64,000 nt of DNA, taken from the NCBI RefSeq assembly GCF_042680565.1, contig NZ_JBHUEJ010000034.1:7032-71031 (forward strand), read 5' to 3'. A program made the translations under genes and the position numbers. The first letter of the stretch is position 1. Each line of letters begins with the position of its first letter. Origin of the DNA: Ottowia flava. Its GTDB lineage: Bacteria > Pseudomonadota > Gammaproteobacteria > Burkholderiales > Burkholderiaceae_C. The notes under the pieces are model-generated. The model had not been told where the DNA came from. It saw nothing but the letters and a program-made list of their open reading frames with translations, and did not search any database. This document shows, piece by piece, positions 58,834 to 64,000 of this stretch.

Positions 58834-59691
58834 TCAGGGCGCCAGCTGGCTGGTTTCCGCCAGCGCAGCCGCTTCGGCCGAGCAGTCGGCGGCGTTGGGC
58901 ACGGTGCCGGCTTGGCGCGCCTTGGCGACCTCGTTGCGCGCTGCGGCCAGTTGGGCGCGGTAGTCGGCGTTGCTGTGCAGGCGGGCGACGGTCGCGGCGC
59001 CGACCAGCCAACCGGCCTGGATGTCGCTTTGCCAATGCACGCCGCAGACCGAGCGGCTTTGGCCGAAGGCTCGGCCGCGCTGCAGGATTTCATTGGCGCG
59101 CTCCGGCGCGACTTCGGCCAGGCTCAGCGCCCAGGCCCAGCCCAGCGAGGCGTGGCCCGACGGGTAGGAGCCGTCTTTCGACAGCTTGGCTTCTTCATCC
59201 GGCGTGCAGGTCGGGTGCTTCAGCGCGACGAAGGGGCGGGTGCGGTTGTAGTGGTTCTTGGCCTTGTACGTGGCCAGGCCCGCGTCGGTGAGCGTGCGGC
59301 GCGGCAGCATGTTCAGGTGGGGCGTGTCGGCTTCGGACACGCGCACGCCCAGGGCGCACGAGAACGTGCTGGCGGCGTCCGGGAAGCGCAGCTGCGCGTC
59401 CTTGCGCGCCTGCGCGCCGCGGGGCCCCGGCACCAGCGCGGCTAGGCGGCGCGCGGTGGCCACATCAGCGGCGTACGCCGGTGAATCCGCCGCGGGGGGC
59501 GCGGGCACCAGGGCCAGGCTGTCGGGCGCTTCCCCGGCGGCCAGGTAGCCCTTGAGCAGGCCCGAGCCCGCACGGTATTCGCCGACCTCGTCGGCCCGCA
59601 CGGACGGTGTGGCGGTAGTGGACGGCGTGCTGGCGCAGGCGCCGAGCAGGGCGGCGCAGCAGGCCAGTGCCCAGGTTGCGTGGCGTTTCAT
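58834..59691 (-). CDS. Class A acid phosphatase (PAP2 superfamily), lipoprotein
   Basis: 285 aa. A lipoprotein signal is visible (MKRHATWALACCAALLGACAS). The start at 59691 is preferred; the longer open frame has no leader-like character. The three phosphatase motifs are complete: KNHYNRTRP (KxxxxxxRP), SYPSGHASLGWAWALS (PSGH), and SRSVCGVHWQSD (SRxxxxxHxxxD). These fit a periplasmic non-specific acid phosphatase releasing phosphate from organic esters. Convergent with moaE (6 nt apart), divergent from the thermonuclease gene. Confidence 0.9.
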   Translation of the reverse strand: MKRHATWALACCAALLGACASTPSTTATPSVRADEVGEYRAGSGLLKGYLAAGEAPDSLALVPAPPAADSPAYAADVATARRLAALVPGPRGAQARKDAQLRFPDAASTFSCALGVRVSEADTPHLNMLPRRTLTDAGLATYKAKNHYNRTRPFVALKHPTCTPDEEAKLSKDGSYPSGHASLGWAWALSLAEVAPERANEILQRGRAFGQSRSVCGVHWQSDIQAGWLVGAATVARLHSNADYRAQLAAARNEVAKARQAGTVPNAADCSAEAAALAETSQLAP

Positions 59692-59850
59692 GGGGTCTCC
59701 TCCTTCGTTGGGGTGTGCGCTGCGGTCATTCCAGGCAGCGCCATGCAGTGTAGGTATGCGCAGGACCTGCACCATTCGCTTGCGTGACAGGCCGCCGAGC
59801 GGTGGAAGGGGCCGGCGGCCCATGCGCAGCGCGGCGGCAGAATCGGCGCC

Positions 59851-60432
59851 ATGTCATGGAATTGCAATGGCGGGGCCCGAGTCGCCCTGCGGGCCGCGCG
59901 CACGGGCGCAATGGGGCTGGTGCTGGTGTTGGCAGCGATGTCAGGGGCGCAGGCGCAGTCGGGTGAGGCGCCGTCAGCGCAGGCGGGCACGCCGGCTTGG
60001 GCGGCGACGGTCACTTACGTGGTCGATGGCGATTCGATCTGGGTGCGTTCGGCCGAGCGTGGCGCGCGCGTCAAGCTGCGCCTGTTGGGCATCGACGCGC
60101 CGGAGGTGTGCCAGTCGCTCGGGCCCGAGGCGCGCCAGGCGCTGCAGCGGATGGCGCTGAACCAGCGCGTGCGCGTGGCCGTGCGGGGGCGCGACCGCTA
60201 TGGCCGCGCGCTGGCCACGGTGGTGCGCGCGCAGGACGGCGCGGACCTGGCGCAGACGATGGTGCGCGCGGGCTGGGCCTGGGCCGATGCGTTCAGCTGG
60301 CACCGGGCAGCGTACGCCGCCGACGAGGCCAGCGCGCGCGACGGGCGGCGCGGTGTCTTCGCCCAGGCAACGGCCGAGCGGCCGTCCGACTTTCGCCGGC
60401 GCCATGGCCCGTGCGTGCCAGCCAAGCGCTAG
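59851..60432 (+). CDS. Thermonuclease-family (SNase-like) secreted nuclease
   Basis: 193 aa with a signal peptide (hydrophobic stretch MGLVLVLAAMSGAQAQ; the start may alternatively be the internal Met at residue 21). The SNase domain covers about residues 50-180. VTYVVDGDSIWV and KLRLLGIDAPEVCQ hold the Ca-binding Asp and catalytic Arg/Glu, GRDRYGRALATVV is the second Arg region, and AQTMVRAGWAWAD follows. Likely degrades DNA/RNA in the periplasm or outside. The TAG stop is followed immediately by a copy of the dispersed repeat. Confidence 0.88.
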   Translation: MSWNCNGGARVALRAARTGAMGLVLVLAAMSGAQAQSGEAPSAQAGTPAWAATVTYVVDGDSIWVRSAERGARVKLRLLGIDAPEVCQSLGPEARQALQRMALNQRVRVAVRGRDRYGRALATVVRAQDGADLAQTMVRAGWAWADAFSWHRAAYAADEASARDGRRGVFAQATAERPSDFRRRHGPCVPAKR

Positions 60433-60433
60433 A

Positions 60434-60498
60434 TGACTATCAAAACAGTAGCTGCGCGCGCATATGGTTCTAGGGCTACAGGCCAATTTCACTTGAAT
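60434..60498 (+). repeat. Dispersed repeat, copy 11
   Basis: Reads GACTATCAAAACAGTAGCTG, then CGCGCGCATATGGTTCTAGG and GCTACAGGCCAATTTCACTT. Separates the thermonuclease gene from clpB. Confidence 0.75.
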
Positions 60499-60544
60499 TC
60501 GCCAAGAAAACACCGAACAGCCCAGCAGATCGCTCAAGTTTTGG

Positions 60545-60572
60545 CTTGAACCCCCCTGGGTGAACCCTATAT
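60545..60572 (+). promoter_or_regulatory. Sigma-32 (RpoH) type promoter of clpB
   Basis: -35 CTTGAA (60545-60550), 14-bp spacer, -10 CCCTATAT (60565-60572), one mismatch from the sigma-32 consensus CCCCATNT. It is 21 bp before the clpB ATG, so the leader is very short or the start point lies just after it. A GGAGG ribosome site follows. Confidence 0.75.
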
Positions 60573-60593
60573 GCTGAGGATTCGGAGGTTTTC

Positions 60594-63191
<2,598 letters not shown>

Positions 63192-63209
63192 GCGCGGTCG
63201 CAAGACTGA

Positions 63210-63243
63210 GCCGCTCGACCTTTCGGGGTCGGGCGGTTTTTTT
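63210..63243 (+). terminator. Rho-independent terminator of clpB
   Basis: Stem CCGCTCGACC / GGTCGGGCGG (one G-T pair) with a short loop, followed by T7. About 20 nt beyond the stop. Confidence 0.9.
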
Positions 63244-63352
63244 GTGCCTGCGCGTCAAGGAGTGCGCGGGGCGGGTCGGTCAGTGCAGGGCTTGGTCTGG
63301 CGTGCACACAGACGGTGCGTGGCGATGCGTTGAGGTCGGGTATCCCCAGCCT

Positions 63353-63946
63353 TCACCGTCTACCTTTGGCGTTCGGACCGTCCAGCGAAGCCAGAAATGC
63401 CACGGCTTCTCTTGATCTGCCATAACGCCGCGCTTCTTCCAGCGGCGTGCCGCGATGGTCGACCTCGGTCCGGCTCGATAGATCGGCGCCGTGCCGTACC
63501 AGGATGCGCAGCGCCTGCACATCGTCGCGCACGGCCGCCATGTGGGCAGGTGCCCAGCCGCTCACTCCTTTCGCGTTGACCTGGGCGCCGGCCGCCAACA
63601 GTATGTCCAGCAGTTCATACCGCGCCGGCTGTGCACGCTTGAGGGCGCTATGCAAAGGCGTGTAGCCCTCATCGTCCTGAAAGTGCAAGTCGATGCCGCG
63701 CGTCAGCATCCAGCGGACCGACGCGACCGAGCCGCAGTCGGTGGCGTTGGTGATCCAGTGGCGGCCCACGAAGGCGTCAACTCCGTGGGGAAACCTGTCC
63801 ACCAGTTCTTCCAGCGCTTGCCACTGTGCCTCATCGCCCGACGCCAGCATGTCAATCAAGTAGTCGTAATCGCGGGCTTCGTCAGAGGAAAGGCATGGCG
63901 GGATTTCGGTGTCTTGGCGTGGTCGGAAAAAGAAGGGCGGCCTCAA
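63353..63946 (-). CDS. Ankyrin-repeat protein (start uncertain, 5' end next to an IS-like edge)
   Basis: 197 aa in the open frame. Ankyrin repeats are visible: SVASVRWMLTRGIDLHFQDD / EGYTPLHSALKRAQ / LLDILLAAGAQVNAKGVSGW / APAHMAAVRDDVQALRILVR / HGADLSSRTEVDHRGTPLEE. An N-terminal acidic segment (LSSDEARDYDYLIDMLASGD) precedes them. The only in-frame start at the 5' end is a TTG at 63946 with a stop just upstream. That TTG lies directly at what looks like the end of an insertion sequence (63945-64000), so the original start may have been lost; ATG at MLASGDEAQ is an alternative. Confidence 0.75.
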   Translation of the reverse strand: MRPPFFFRPRQDTEIPPCLSSDEARDYDYLIDMLASGDEAQWQALEELVDRFPHGVDAFVGRHWITNATDCGSVASVRWMLTRGIDLHFQDDEGYTPLHSALKRAQPARYELLDILLAAGAQVNAKGVSGWAPAHMAAVRDDVQALRILVRHGADLSSRTEVDHRGTPLEEARRYGRSREAVAFLASLDGPNAKGRR

Positions 63947-64000
63947 CTCTGAAGTGCAACCCCATCAGAATTGAGGCGCCTATGACCAAGACAAGCTACG
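63945..64000 (+). mobile_element. Probable edge of an insertion sequence with transposase start
   Basis: AACTCTGAAGTGCAACCCCA followed 17 nt later by ATGACCAAGACAAGCTAC (63982, MTKTSY...). A GTTGCACTTC-type end close to a start codon resembles the ends of IS30-family elements and their transposase N-terminus. Only 19 nt of coding sequence are visible, so this is tentative. Confidence 0.35.

Overview
The window is 64 kb of GC-rich bacterial chromosome, densely packed with mostly housekeeping genes. Gene content and order point to the Comamonadaceae (Burkholderiales). The evidence is a sdhCDAB-sdhE-gltA block divergent from mdh-citE-like-acnB with a GntR regulator between them, a Bug-type solute receptor, a proteobacterial GshA, and a dispersed ~60 bp intergenic repeat of the kind seen in Acidovorax, Variovorax and relatives. 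The genus cannot be fixed from the sequence alone. No rRNA, tRNA or CRISPR array was seen.

Layout. 1-4.0 kb (minus): the edge of a sensor-kinase-like gene, then an apparent operon of FecR-domain protein, OmpA-like lipoprotein, diheme and triheme cytochromes c. 4.2-8.6 kb: a DusC-type tRNA dihydrouridine synthase, a DUF808 membrane protein, and a LysR regulator divergent from a zinc-type alcohol dehydrogenase. 8.7-18.1 kb: fatty or organic acid catabolism (Bug receptor, acyl-CoA dehydrogenase, class III CoA-transferase, crotonase, divergent IclR regulator, acyl-CoA ligase, methyltransferase, NUDIX hydrolase, MFE-2-like SDR). 18.2-20.8 kb: gshA and a GDSL esterase. 20.8-22.3 kb: a decayed island with a broken IS630-type transposase and the remnant of a proprotein-convertase P-domain protein, bracketed by a 12-bp direct repeat. 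22.4-29.3 kb: TPP riboswitch plus CytX-type transporter, sbcDC, and a VOC protein. 29.5-32.1 kb: a His-rich PadR regulator, TrhO and a GNAT acetyltransferase.

32.2-43.8 kb is the TCA block: citrate synthase, the SdhE flavinylation factor, succinate dehydrogenase, a GntR/UTRA regulator with a perfect palindrome in front of mdh, malate dehydrogenase, a CitE/HpcH-like lyase, a small secreted protein and aconitase B. 44-49 kb: a PfkB kinase, a second GntR/UTRA regulator, a PIN-PhoH protein, a Bcp peroxiredoxin and an Mth938-domain protein. 49-53.7 kb is an amino-acid operon (AlaA-type aminotransferase, hom, a tag DNA glycosylase inserted in it, thrC). 53.7-58.8 kb carries molybdenum-cofactor genes (mobB, moeA, moaD, moaE), interrupted by a frameshifted PheC-like binding protein, a DapA-like lyase and a small hypothetical. 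The right end has a class A acid phosphatase, a thermonuclease, clpB behind a sigma-32-type promoter, an ankyrin-repeat gene and what looks like the edge of an insertion sequence.

The most unusual cross-window signal is the dispersed repeat: eleven recognisable copies, both orientations, almost always at gene ends. In at least three genes it supplies the last codons and/or the stop codon. Functions below are family-level calls made by reading the sequence; no database search was possible.
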